A stretch of 64,000 bases of DNA from Bugula neritina. Its lineage: Eukaryota; Bryozoa; Gymnolaemata; Cheilostomatida; Bugulidae. The notes under the pieces are model-generated. The model made no database searches and was not told where the DNA came from. It saw only the letters and a list, made by a program, of their open reading frames with translations. The stretch spans positions 15,779,375 through 15,843,374 of the forward strand of contig OZ037768.1 in assembly GCA_964035545.1 (NCBI GenBank), written 5' to 3'. Both the position numbers and the translations under genes were made by a program. Shown piece after piece: positions 1 to 11,900 of the stretch (positions are counted from its first letter, which is position 1; each line of letters begins with the position of its first letter).

Positions 1-1214
1 CCCATCACGTGTGACTACTTGTACACTCCTCATATACCCACATATGGCTTCAAGATGCATAACTGGTCACTCATTACAATTACTTGCCAAAAAGTAAAAT
101 AATTGTTAAATTCTAATGATTATTACTTCCAGAACACTGGACCAAATGTGTATAACCCTCCAATTTATGCACAGCTGCCCAATTAATCTCATGGACTCAC
201 TTTGTTTTCACTCACTACTCTTTTGTCTACGCTGCCAATGATTATGCTATTCACCGTTTGAATGCTGACAAAACTTTTTCAAGGTTTTACTAATAGACTA
301 CAATATTTTGGTATGCTGTGAAATAGTGTCTAATCAATCAGCAAGGTTAGAGTAAAGTACTGCATAGCTCAAGTTCCAATAGCTGGATGGTGTTGAAGTA
401 GAGGTGCACAGTCTAGAGAGTGTAAGCACAAAATGCTTCTAACCTCAACACAATAGCATGTGTGTGACTTGCCTATTTTTCTCAACTCAATCATGTCACT
501 AACACCAGTTACTGTAATTCAATAACAATTGTATAGTTATCCCCCTGCTTCAAACCAACATAGGGGCAGATAAATCCACAAGTAAAATAAACACCATGTT
601 GATTTCTACTGTAAAGGTGATTTTCTTCTATGGTAGTAATATCAAGCACTGTATCACAAAATTGTAGAAGTATAGTAATCTAGTAAAGGCAAAAGTTGGC
701 ATCCATTTTCCCATACTATCTCATAAATGTGATTATTATAAGATATTGAATTACTATTCAATAATTTCATGTATGAGTTAATCAAATTTCCCCTTCAGTT
801 TGGTGTGAATGTGGCTGGTAGGTAATAAACTTAAATATTTTGGTTTATAATCTTCATAATTTTTTCTACGTTTCTAATGCAGACAAAAAACTTGATTCAA
901 TTACAATGTCAATTATGAATATGTTATAGCTTATACTTTCTTATCTCTATCTACAGTGAGTTAGACACACAATATATCAGACATATGATATACCCTAAAC
1001 TAATTTATTGGGCCAGGGTAGAAGAGGATCACTTTCAATCGTGGAATTCAAAGAATGCTGATCAGAGTGGCAGAAAATGTTATTTATCTTACCAACTGAT
1101 TAAACTCTTGTTTAAGGGTGATCAGTGCTGCACACAGCACCTCACTTATATGTATCAAACTGGTTCTCGCTTTTTCACTGTTGCATGCATTACATTGCTC
1201 CCTGCTTCCTGCAG
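1..1214. other. AT-rich left flank, probable intron of the chondroitin synthase gene
   Basis: I see no supported coding segment here. The first recognisable exon starts at 1215 behind a clean acceptor (tttcactg... ending cctgcag). The residues expected upstream in this family, including the DDD motif of the first glycosyltransferase domain, are not visible in any frame, so the upstream exons probably lie outside the window. Two short open frames (985-1251 and 1125-1307) show no family resemblance. Confidence 0.5.
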
Positions 1215-4200
1215 GTCAAGCTGGGACAGGCAAGAAAGAAGAAGTGGCTGAGCTGTCCCTCAACCCAGATGAGAACTTCTGTATGGGTGGTCCTGGTGTG
1301 GTGGTGACTGGGGAGACATTGAGGAGGGTAATCCCCCACATCAGTTACTGTCTGCAGCATCTCCTCTCCACACACGAGGACATCGAACTTGGCAGATGCA
1401 TCAGAATGTTTGCAGGAATCCCTTGCACTTGGAATTATGAGGTAAACTCTATAACTTACTAGTTTGTGCTTTATGTCCGACTTTATCACATTTTGTTAAA
1501 AATATTTCGGCCTTCACACATGCTATCTTGTGCAATACTGGCTCAGTTCAATTTAGAAATTGTCATCTCATTATTTTGGGTAATTTTCAACTATTTTTTC
1601 TATTATACTGTTTGTGTTTACCAAAACTTACTAGCAGGGGAAGGGTTGGTTTGCAAACAGCTATTGATCAGTTTTATAGCTCAAATTGCTTTCTGCTGCA
1701 TCTATCCAGTTATATGGTTCATCAAGTTTGATGTTTCAAAACCTCTACACCCCATTGTCTTGTGGTGTTTTATAGCCTTAGCTATTTACAGGGCACATTG
1801 TGAATATAATTGTGTAGAATCCTGCAGGTATTTCATTTCCAGCATTCTGTAATTTAATAGTAATTCTGCTGTAATAAAATATAACTTGGGCTGCTAAAAC
1901 TTGACCATATGCAGTGTTCTTTGAGATACCTGTTTTCGAATGTAAATTAAGTTACTAACTATAGAAATATTCAATGTAAATGCTCTTACTTTTCACTATG
2001 AAGAGCTTTTCTTTCACTGGCTATCAAACATAAAATTTCACACACATATCCAAATTGATTCAGTCGCATTTTCATGCTGCTAAATATTTGGTGTGAAATA
2101 ATTGCCACTTCAACTGTGAAATGGTATACAAGGAAGAAGTTACTTAGGATAATAGCCAATGTGATGAAATTTGCCTAAAGGACTGAAATTTATAATTATA
2201 TTGGAAATTATAAAAAATTATGCTACAACGAGTGACTGCTATTCAACATGTAGGCTTTATAAAAATATTAACAATATAAAGCGTGGAATTGAAATATAGG
2301 TTAATATACCAACTCCTATTACTGCTAGAGTTTTTGTTGGTAATATTCATATTTATGTACCCATGTCAAACTGTAAAGAGCTTTTTATGTTTTTATAAAC
2401 AACATTGGTTGAGATATATACTCCTAAATGTTTTACAATGTATTTATATCACGTATAATATTGAGATATTACCTCATCATTTGTACCATTTGTGGAAAAA
2501 AGTAAACAACAATACATACACACAGAGATTATTTCCAACTTGTACAGCAGTTGTATATACACTATATATTGCCCACAATGACTGTACAATATTTTGTAAA
2601 ACAATCAGTTTGTAACAACATTTGTTGTGTTCAGATGCAGGTGCTGTTTTATCACAGTTATACGCATGCTACAAACTCCCATGTCTTTCCACATGATCTC
2701 ACAGGACCTGAATTAGACCGAGCTATAACACTGCATCCCATTAAAGTGCCCTCAGTGATGTACCACGTAAGCCAGTATATCCTATGTCTTTTCTGCTTAT
2801 AGTGCTTTTGGTGAATCACAAATATAGACCCAAGCTAGTGTTGAAATGAACATATTTTTGATAGACATCATAATTTGAAATAATGTGGATATAGAAACAA
2901 CAAAAGCTTGCTATCACTCGACTGTTGAAGTAACGAAGTTAACTTTACTGATGTGTAGCCTGTGAATAGACCAACTAGGCCCCTCCAGTGTAAACAGGCT
3001 AACTAGACCCCCCCCCCCCCTTCTCTTCTTCAAACAGGCTAACCTGACTTGGTAAATGTAAAAATAAATAAATAAGTTTGTGCTATGCTATGTTTAAAAC
3101 AGCAAATATCTTGTTTGCTTTTATAATGTATTATATACAAGTTATTATTAACCTTTAGGTTCACAATGAAATTCTGATAAGAAAAAGAGCCAAGTTAGAG
3201 CTACAGAAGATTGAGTTAAAAAGAGAAATAACAGAACTGGATACTTTCCTTGGTAATCAATGTTTTTATTTACTTGCCCTAACTATAGATGTATTTCAAC
3301 ATTGATTTCATTTTAACTTGTGTGGAAATTGGTTATACACATAACCTGGCTAACATCAACATTGACTTCAACTGTAACCCCCTATTCACACTTACCGTAT
3401 CGTACACCGTAACAGCAAATATCAGCCATTTTTACAAACTCCTATTTGACAGAAAAACTTTTGCGTTAATTCATTGGATATAATTGTCCAATGAAGTGTC
3501 ATAGATCGTACCTAATAGCGGACTTTGAAAACTTCAGCCCGGGCACATTAAAAATGGCTGATATTTGCTGTTACGGCGTACAATACGGTAAGTGTGAATA
3601 GGGGGTTAAGCATGTTGTATATTCACAGAAAAAAAGAGAAAACTCTATTTGTTTTCAAGTTATAAACAAATTTGTGATTTATGATACCTTTGGTTAATAT
3701 CGGCACATTTCAAAGTTTACTATTCATTTATTGCTTTCTGCTAATCAGTGTTGGTGGAATAATTTCCCGTTAACAGACTCACCAAAAGAAGGCTTAGACA
3801 AAGTGCAAGCATCTGTGGAACCGAGTGACTTTGACTTCTTGCCATGGGTTTTCATCACAAGCAAGAGCCAAATAGCCCACAACATGTTTAGTGTCAAGAG
3901 AAACCATGAAAGATCATGGAAGCAGGTTTTAGACAGAGCTTTAGACTTGGCAGTTAACCAGCTGAATGAAAATGCCATGTCTGATGGAAGACTACTAGAT
4001 CAGCCTGAAATAGTATACGGTTATCGGAGGTTTCATCCACTCAGTGGCATTCAACTCAAGTTAAATGTAAAGTTTCGCTGCTTGAAATTTCATGGAAAAT
4101 CTTCTAAATCGTACATATCAAAATATATAGAGCTGGGAGCCCATCTAAGCTCCCCTGAAATTAGAAAAGTCGCTTTGAAAAGTAATGACATTGTCCACCT

Positions 4201-4945
4201 AATCTTACCATTGAGTGGGAAATTAAAAGAGTTTAAAAGATTTCTTTCCCAGTTTGAAGAAGTTTGTAAAAGCAAGGACTCTTGTGTGTTATTACTGGTT
4301 TTATACAAGAGTTCATCGTACCTTGAAACTATCACCAGCGTCAGTCAAAGCTTGTTAAAACACAAGATACGAATTTTGCGAGTTCACGGGACCTTTAACA
4401 GAGCTGTTGCTCTGCATAATGGTGTCATGGCTGTTGATGACACTGAGCTGGTGATGTTTGTTGATGTTGACATACATCTCAATGTTGCCGCTCTTCTCAG
4501 AGTCAAGGCAAATACTAGACTCAGATCTCAGGCTTATTTTCCTATCGTTTTCAATCAATACGACAGCAAGCTTACATGTGGAGCTAACTCCTGTCCTGTA
4601 GATAACCAGACCCCTGAAGATGGTAATTTCAGGTTCTTTGGGTTTGGTATAGCATCTATGTATAAAGCTGATTATGTGTCAAGTGGCGGGTTTGATTTAA
4701 ACATACGGGGCTGGGGCAAGGAAGATGTGGACTTGTACAGTAAAATGTTGAAGACGAATACAACTGTATTCAGAGCTGCTGACCCTGGGATAGTACATAT
4801 CTATCATCCTAAAATATGTGACTCAACTCTCAATGCTGAGCAAACAGTCATGTGTGTAAATAGTAAGGCAGCATCATTTGCATCTCAGCATAAACTAGCT
4901 CAACTTTATTTCAACTCTAGACACAAAAGCAACTTGACGCTATAG
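1215..4945 (+). CDS. Chondroitin sulfate synthase, C-terminal part (partial gene, 4 exons seen)
   Basis: This is a type II Golgi glycosyltransferase of the CHSY1/CHSY3 family, which polymerises chondroitin from UDP-GlcA and UDP-GalNAc. Exons seen are 1215-1441, 2635-2766, 3159-3252 and 3777-4945. All junctions are GT-AG and the phases agree (0, 0, 1), ending in TAG at 4943-4945. Exon 1 carries the end of the beta-1,3 domain (ENFCMGGPGVV-like stretch and THEDIELGRC). Exon 2 holds QVLFYHSY and AITLHP, which follow the vertebrate order. The last exon holds the second transferase domain: YGYRR, LILPLSG, the DxD-type motif FVDVDIHL, and the acceptor-binding motif GWGKEDVD near 4709-4732. The N-terminus, membrane anchor and first catalytic domain are missing from the window. 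The choice of 3777 rather than 3749 as acceptor rests on phase: only 3777 keeps frame with the donor at 3252. Family is clear; the exact paralogue is not. Confidence 0.9.
3377..3607. mobile_element. MITE-like inverted-repeat element in a chondroitin synthase intron
   Basis: The segment begins ACCCCCTATTCACACTTACC and ends with the near-perfect reverse complement of its first ~59 bases (3377-3436 against 3548-3607, only about two mismatches by eye). About 110 bases lie between the arms. It is flanked on both sides by TA, as expected for a Tc1/mariner-type target duplication. It has no coding capacity, so it is a non-autonomous miniature element. The superfamily is inferred only from the TA dinucleotide. 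Confidence 0.75.
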
Positions 4946-7155
4946 CTAGACTAGGTCTTTTTTATTTTACAATTGCAATCTCTGTTCTTATTTACTCAGT
5001 ATTATTTTAATAGGGCTGAAGTTGAAGACAATTTTTTTTGTTATTTTACTTTAATTTGTTTTTAGTCTTGTATTATTTTAACATCTTTTTAATGACAGCT
5101 ATAGCTCTCAGGTACTGCTACTAACCAATTTAATTTCACTGTTTGTGTAAATCTGAAAACTAATGAATGATTGTACCACATGCCAACTGGAACACATTTC
5201 GTGATTACATACTTTGCAGTGAATATGATTACTACTTCTCTGCTTCACTGAGAGAAAAGTGCTTGTTCCGTAGAGCTGCTCTGGTTAGCTGGGGAGATTG
5301 TGTTATCTATAATAATGTTCATTACATCTTTTGTTTTTTACATCCAATTGCCTGTGCCCATGCTGTATCTCACTCAGCTGAAAGTGTTGCATCATGCTCT
5401 TTATGAGAGAAGAAAAATGTTTATTCCTTCTTTTTGTTTTCTCACTGGTTCTCTAAGAAATTTTAAATGACTCAAGCTATGAGGATGACAGAACAGCAAC
5501 AGTTAAATGCACTCACTGGTTAACCTCAAAAGGTGATAACTTCCTCCTGGTCTCTGAAAGATACACTGGGTTGGATGGAGACTGCGTAATTTTATTTTTC
5601 ATAAGGGCATCAATTGGGATCAAAATACAATTACTGAGAGAACTTGGTATGAGAGTGTCTTCAATAATTTTAAATAAATTTTTGAGAAGCAATACCCGAT
5701 ACACTCTGCAGTCAGTAAATAAAAAATGTCCTTGGTGTTTTGACTAAAACTTCAACACTTTAGTCAGAAGTACTATTTATAAATGACACATCACACGTAG
5801 AAGACAGTCCTAAATTCAATTTTGCATTTGACAAATATCTGATTAAATTTCAGTGCTATCAGTCTATAGAGAAACCTTTTTCATTTAGTCTCAATAAAAT
5901 GAGGAAATGTGTATATTCTACAAAAAGCCTACTTACCGTATTATTTAGAAGATAGAATATTTTACTGTAATTGCTTTTTCAGAATGAAAACATTTCTTGC
6001 TGTTTCATGATTAATTTGTTGGTACAGGCTCTGTTCACCTGGATTTATTTCTCTAAGCCATCTCAGCGTAATTCCTGCCAAATTAATGGTGCTTGTTCCC
6101 GTAGCTCTATAATCTTTATGGGTTGCATGCCCTTGTTTGATTTCTTATATATACAATAAATACAATATTCAATGACTATAATATATTCAAAAAATTACAA
6201 TGGTCTGGAAAATTCATATCTCAGTTTACTAGCACTACTTCAGTACTTCTGGCTGTAATTAGCAACATTAAAAAATATTTGATTATTCATTTGTGATAAA
6301 AGCTAGTACTGTAGGTATCAAACTATTATAATTTATAGACTGTGAAAAATTGTCAGTTTGTTGTAGGCTATATCGTAAAAATGTATTTCAAATGGTGGCT
6401 CTCTAAAGCAACTCTGAGAACAGCTTTACATGGGAAACATCGAGCACTGCTTTTACTCAGCAACTCGAGGCATGAAATATTTATAAAATTTATTTGCTTT
6501 TGTTTTTTAGGCATTACACTATTTTTCTTAGCAATTTTAAGTCTAAAAGTTTCAGTTTTAAGAACTAGTTAAATTGCTACTGAGTGTAATGTCAAGTCAT
6601 TTACATTTACAAGAACTGCTCGAGCCAGGCCAGGGTCAAATCGGGGTATAGCTCATAGCTCTGCCATCACGATAGATGTGATAGTAAAGGGCATCATTGA
6701 AGGCACACCATAGAGTTTGTAAACCTCTGCATGAAAGCAAAACCAGAAATATGTGTTGGACAGAAATCAAGAGACGGAGTATCTACTACCAGTAGGAAAG
6801 GGTAAAGTCATATTCATAAGGACGTGCAACTATTCTATAGAAAAGAAAGCTCTACTTAGAATTACACAGTTCAAACCCATTCATTAAGAACAGTGATGTC
6901 ATAAAATGATGAACTGCACACATAAAGTCAAGAATTAATTGGGCAAACACACATATGAGCGGGAAATTTGCTGAATAATTCATTATTCTATTTTATAGTT
7001 TCAATAATGCGGGTTTATTTCATCATGTATTTTTACTGCTCAATGATAGATTCTGCAAATAGTATTTAAATTCTATAGCACTATAAATGAGGAATACAAA
7101 TTCACAAAACTTGAATTGATATAAAATAGTGCTTTAACATTATAGAATTAAATAT
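4946..7155. other. Intergenic AT-rich region, no gene recognised
   Basis: This holds the 3' flank of the chondroitin synthase gene and about 2 kb of AT-rich sequence. Open frames of 62-79 codons (5167-5406, 5971-6159, 6342-6572) show no family resemblance or splice support. A weak tRNA-like stretch on the minus strand near 6610-6680 could be an old SINE head, but too little is conserved to annotate it. No clear AATAAA lies in the first few hundred bases after the stop. Confidence 0.4.
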
Positions 7156-7566
7156 TGTAGTGAATTTTGCCAGTTCACTATTATTATTTGTGGGTCTACT
7201 TAATCAAAGCCACTGCGACAGGTTGTTTACGATAAGATACTTTTATTATTTACACAAATACAAGAAGGTTATTTACTGCTAGCATGAATAGAAAACGATT
7301 ACATAATTAGTGAGCTTCAATACACAACTGTTCTAAAAGAAGTCCCAAGCTGCTCTGCCGGTTAGCTACTCAGCGCACTGCAACTACGAGTAGCTAGCTC
7401 CACCTGCTATCAATTAGTGTCACTGTCCTGATTGGTGGCTACTAATGGTGCCACTACTGTCCATAGTTACACTCCGACAGTGTCGAACTCACAAGATACA
7501 TAAAACAGTATAGAGTAAACCTTTTCGATTAATCTAATAGGAATTGCACTACTAAAATCTATCACA
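7156..7566 (-). repeat. 3' LTR of the outer gypsy element
   Basis: 411 bases, same length as the partner at 22110. Only two differences were found by eye (ggttagc versus ggctagc, and ttttcgatt versus tttttgatt). In element orientation it starts TGTGATAG and ends CACTACA. It is preceded by the target duplication ATAT at 7152-7155. Confidence 0.93.
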
Positions 7567-7690
7567 CTCTCCTCGCCTATCGAAAAGTACTCTCTAGACT
7601 TAATATTTACATGACAGTAACACACGAATAATAATGAGGGTAACATAGTGCTTTACAAAACTGAGGGTACAATTGAACAAGAGAAAATAT
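7567..7690 (-). other. Polypurine tract and 3' leader of the outer element, cut off by the nested insertion
   Basis: Directly inside the 3' LTR, the minus strand reads GGCGAGGAGAG (7567-7577), a good polypurine tract for plus-strand priming. The rest is untranslated element sequence that continues after the nested element at 15203. The last four bases, ATAT (7687-7690), are one copy of the inner element's target duplication. Confidence 0.7.
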
Positions 7691-7997
7691 TGTGGTGGTT
7701 CGTGGAACTACCAGCAGCACAACATGTAGGGTCGCGTAATTGACCCGGAACAATGGATAGCCAATTAGCGTAGTTGATAGTTAGCAGCAATTGTAGTTTC
7801 CCGCTGCTAACTCAGTCGAAGCTAGAGTGTGAAATAGATTAGATGTGTAACTTGTTTGGAAATAATGTATCGTGTTTTTATAATGTATAGTTGTGTATAA
7901 AATATACTCGTTCACTCGACTTATCCTGGTGCAGCTCTATAGTAGATAAATAGACTCTCTGGATAGCACATCAACCCTAAATCTGAAAATCTTAACA
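7691..7997 (+). repeat. 5' LTR of the inner gypsy element
   Basis: Begins TGTGGTGG and ends CTTAACA, 307 bases. A TATAAAA at about 7896-7902 is a plausible core promoter for the genomic RNA. It differs from the 3' copy at two sites (gttttta/gttgtta and gcagctc/gcagttc). Confidence 0.93.
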
Positions 7998-7998
7998 G

Positions 7999-8016
7999 TG
8001 GTGGCAGCGGTGGGAT
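7999..8016 (+). promoter_or_regulatory. Primer binding site, tRNA-Leu type
   Basis: One base after the LTR the sequence reads TGGTGGCAGCGGTGGGAT. Its reverse complement is the 3' end of an animal tRNA-Leu acceptor/T arm plus CCA, as I remember the human tRNA-Leu(AAG) end. The outer element has the identical 18 bases at 22091-22108. Reverse transcription would be primed here. Confidence 0.75.
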
Positions 8017-8028
8017 AGTGCATCCAAG

Positions 8029-8982
8029 ATGGAGACTGAAAATGCTGGAACTCAACCACCGGCAATCGAAGGTGAGCGTAGAGACAATGCTGTAGAGACA
8101 ATGCCTGTTAACCATGTAGTAGAAGAGCGAAGGGTTCCGCGAGAACTAGCTGAAGACCGCTACAGGTTAAAGGCGCCCACCTTCACGGGTGAAGAGGAGG
8201 TGGAACAATTTATCCAAGAGTTTAGCGACGTAATGGACGTCGCTCAGTGGCCCCCTAGGGTGGCCCTGCTGAAGCTTAGAATGGCATTGATGGACAAAGC
8301 CAAGCCCTATGGGCTGGGCGCAGACATTGATAATATCTTTGCTTCTCTGCGGGCCCGCTTTGGCCTCTCTGCTACAGATGCCAGGGCCCGATTGCAGAGG
8401 TTGCGGCGTGATCCCCGCACCCCGCTGCGGGAGCATGCCGCCGCGGTCATGAAGCTGGCACAGATCGCGTACAGCGACTTGCCCCCAGTCAACCGCGAGA
8501 GGTACACCCTCGACGCTTTCATAGCATCTGTCGACGATCTGGGTCTCCACCACCAGTTTCTAGCTAGGGGAGTCACCACCGTTGAAGATGCTCTGACTGA
8601 GGGGGAAGCTTACCTCCTAGCTAATCAAATGCATAAAAGTCGCGGAAGCTCCCGCCAAGTGGAGATAGACCGCGCAGACACGGCCGCGGGACAAGGGGAA
8701 GAAACCCCCGCCGCGGCTGCCGTGTCCCAGTTGGCGACGGCATCAAAAGTCACTCAACTGACGGACATGCTAGCCAAGCTGATAGCAACACTGACACCAC
8801 AAAACCCAGTGAGTACCGCCCCTGAGCCCATGCGGCCATCGGCGCCGCCACAGGGAGAAACAGTCAGTTTTTGCTGGGAGTGCGGAAATCAAGGACATTT
8901 CCGCCGATATTGTCCCTTCCTAAATCAGGGGTTAAACTACCGCGGCCCGCAGATGTTCCCACCTTCCGCGGGCCGACGATGA
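8029..8982 (+). CDS. Gag polyprotein of the inner gypsy element (317 aa)
   Basis: Structural protein of the retrotransposon particle. The start ATG lies 12 bases after the primer site. An acidic N-terminus is followed by a capsid-like region from about residue 50 (LKAPTFTGEEEVEQFI, then the RARFGL and YSDLP stretches shared with the outer element's Gag). Near the C-terminus is one CCHC zinc knuckle, C282-x2-C285-x4-H290-x4-C295, for RNA binding. The frame ends in TGA at 8980-8982. The overlap with pol holds a frameshift signal. A strong splice donor (AAG|GTGAGC, exon end 8071) lies 43 bases into the ORF and may join the first 14 codons to ORF3. The protein aligns throughout with the Gag at 21185-22054. 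Confidence 0.93.
   Translation: METENAGTQPPAIEGERRDNAVETMPVNHVVEERRVPRELAEDRYRLKAPTFTGEEEVEQFIQEFSDVMDVAQWPPRVALLKLRMALMDKAKPYGLGADIDNIFASLRARFGLSATDARARLQRLRRDPRTPLREHAAAVMKLAQIAYSDLPPVNRERYTLDAFIASVDDLGLHHQFLARGVTTVEDALTEGEAYLLANQMHKSRGSSRQVEIDRADTAAGQGEETPAAAAVSQLATASKVTQLTDMLAKLIATLTPQNPVSTAPEPMRPSAPPQGETVSFCWECGNQGHFRRYCPFLNQGLNYRGPQMFPPSAGRR
8931..8975 (+). promoter_or_regulatory. Programmed -1 ribosomal frameshift signal, gag-pol (inner)
   Basis: The heptamer G TTA AAC (8931-8937) lies in the gag frame. It is followed by a 5-nt spacer and an 8-bp GC stem, CGGCCCGC (8943-8950) pairing with GCGGGCCG (8968-8975), with a 17-nt loop. Pol is open in exactly the -1 frame from this point. GUUAAAC is a known efficient -1 slippery heptamer in some RNA viruses. 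The outer element has the same heptamer in the same place with a different stem. Confidence 0.85.
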
Positions 8983-11900
8983 AACCTCTAGGGAAGAAGA
9001 AACGCAGGTCACCCAGACGGGTACCGCGTACTGGCAACCAACAGTGGCAACAGCCACGACGGACCAGCAAGGGGCTTCGCCCCGCGGCTGCCTTTTCTAT
9101 GCCCCTTCACAACAGATTCACAGGGCTACAAGTCCAAGAATCTGGATGGGAGCACACAAAGGTAGCTGAGAATCTAGCCTCGGCACCCCCGAGGCCTACC
9201 TATCACCGCCCCAAGAGACCTCCTTCGCGACCCAAAGCGAGGGAGGTACTCCCTGCGAGAGTAAGGCCTGAAGGGAGAGTTCAGGTGCAGCCCCATGAGA
9301 ACAGCTATTTCTTGCCCGGTAAACTGGAAGGCAAAGCTGTTACTTTTCTCATTGATTCGGGCTGTACCACAAACCTCTTAAGCCGCCAACTCTTCGACAC
9401 CCTCAGCGCTAGGGTCAGGGGCGAGATGGAAGCATACGAAGGGGAATACGGCACCCTAGCTGACGGGTCGTGCCTTCCCTTCTATGGTATAATTGAGCTG
9501 ACGGGACGAGTCCGCGATCAAACGATCCAAGAGACATTCATCGTCAGTCAGCTCAAGGAGGATGCTATCCTCGGGATGCCGTTCCTTAAACGGCACGGAT
9601 GTCACATAGATTTTAGCAGATCTGCAATGATGATGTCCGGGCGAGAACTCGCCTGCGTCGACAAGTTCGGCCGCCCTTTAGTGGGAGGTGTGCAAGTGGT
9701 ACGCAACCGTACCATACCAGGCCGCTCCCGGGCTACCATTCACTGCAGGGTGAATAGTAGCCGGATCTCTGGACTCGGGGTGGTTGAAGGCGCGCACGAA
9801 AAGATCCAACTTGCCAGCAGTCTGAATCAGCTGACTGAGCAAGGGGAGATCTTAGTGCAGTGCGTCAACCCCTTTACCGAGCCTATCAAGCTCCCGGCTG
9901 GGTCGATGCTGGGCCGTTTTCACTCTGTTCAGGAGGGAGACGTAGGCCCGTCGCTGGGTGATGCGACAGAGGCACTCCCTCGACACCCTATTCAGGGACG
10001 AGGGGCAGTCCCAACACATCTCCGGGAGTTATATGAAACAGCCAGTGGCGGCTGCGCGAGTAACCGGGAACGCCAAGCTATGGCTAAGTTACTACGCGAC
10101 TACGGTGATGTGTTCAGCAGCGGGGAGCATGACGTGGGACTGACTGGAATTGTCAGACACGAAATACCGCTGACTGCAGGGACAGTCCCTGTCCGGCAGC
10201 CCACCCGCAGGCTGGGGCCGGAGAAAGAGAAGGAGGTTAGCCGACAAGTACGGGATCTTCTGGACCGGGGACTGATAGAGCCCGCCCATAGTGCGTGGAG
10301 CTCGCCAGTCGTACTGGTCCGGAAGAAAGACGGCAGTTGGCGGTTCTGTGTGGACTACCGCAAACTCAATAGCGTAACCATACAGGACGCCTACCCTCTA
10401 CCTCGTATTGACGAGTCATTGGACGCCCTAGCCGGCAGCAAGTACTTCAGTACGTTAGACTTGCTAAGCGGCTATTGGCAAGTTCCTCTGAGTCCCGACG
10501 CCCAGGAGAAAGCGGCGTTTATCACACGGGACGGTTTGTGGAAGTGGAAGGTGCTGCCCTTCGGGTTAACCTCCGCCCCAGCCACCTTCCAGAGGCTGAT
10601 GGAACAAGTCCTTAGCGGACTCCATTGGAAGACACTGCTGGTCTACCTCGATGATGTCATCGTAATCTCTCCAGACTTCGAGACACATGTCAGTCGTCTG
10701 CAGGAGGTTTTCGAGAGACTCCGAGGTGCCGGTCTTAAGCTCAAACCTTCCAAGTGCGCTCTATTGCAGCCGGAGGTCAAGTACCTGGGGCACGTTGTCG
10801 GTCGAAACGGCGTGGCAACGGATCCCGAAAAGGTACGGGCGGTAGAAGACTGGGTCACCCCCCAAGACTTGACCGAACTCCGGGCTTTCTTGGGGCTGGT
10901 AGGGTATTACAGGCAATACATACCAGACTTTGCGGGCATAGCCCAGCCGTTAAACCGGCTCACCGCAAAGGGAGTGACGTGGCAGTGGACTCCAGTCGAA
11001 CAAGAAGCGTTCGACCGCCTCAAGGGCTGCCTACTAACGGCGCCCATCTTGGCCTACCCAGACCCCACTCTGGAGTACATCCTTGACACGGACGCCAGTG
11101 ACCAGAATGTTGGCGCTGTGCTGTCACAAGTGCAGGAAGGCCAAGAGGTAGTAGTAGCCTACTACAGCAAGTCTCTCTCACCCGCTGAACGAAATTACTG
11201 CACTACCCGCAAGGAGCTGCTGGCAGTAATCAAGTCAGTGAAGCACTTCAGACCATACCTATATGGCAGGAAGTTCCGGCTGCGTACGGATCATGCCTCG
11301 CTGATCTGGTTGTGCAGGAGAGCAGAGCCCTCTAGTCAGGTCGCTCGGTGGCTCGAAATCCTAGCTGAATTCTCGTACCGGATCGAACACCGACCGGGCA
11401 AGAGACACAGCAATGCGGATGGGTTGAGTCGCCGACCTGACGGAGGTTGCAAACAGTGTCTCAACATCGAGAGGAGGGATGGAGGTCCCCCACGATGCGA
11501 GTTGGAGACGCTGGCTCATCACGGAGCACCGTTTGATTGGGATCAAGGTCAACTCAGGCAAAGAGTTGATGAGTCCCCGGAGGATGTACAAAACCTCCGC
11601 GCCAACCCTGTACTGGCTGGTAATGTTCGAGAGCTGAAGAAGCTCCAAGAAGAGCTGCCTGGAGTCGTGGCAGACATATACCGGGCCAAAAGGGAAGGGC
11701 GACGACCCAGCGAGGAACGCATACGACAGGGATGCGCCGAGTTCCGGCTATACTGTCAGCGTTGGGACTCGCTGCGGATCGGGCAGGATGGGTTGCTAAC
11801 CATCTCTCTAGCTGCCAGCGGCAGACACCCGGAAAGGAAGAGGGTAGTCTGCCCCACAGCCATCCGCCGTGAGTTGATTTGGGATACTCACAAGCAGGCC

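Noticed and set aside
1466..1852. 128-codon hydrophobic ORF after the first chondroitin synthase exon
   Set aside because: Lies in the intron, AT-driven composition, no family resemblance.
3731..3776. Start of the last chondroitin synthase exon at 3749 (or 3716)
   Set aside because: Both put the exon in the wrong phase relative to the donor at 3252; 3777 fits.
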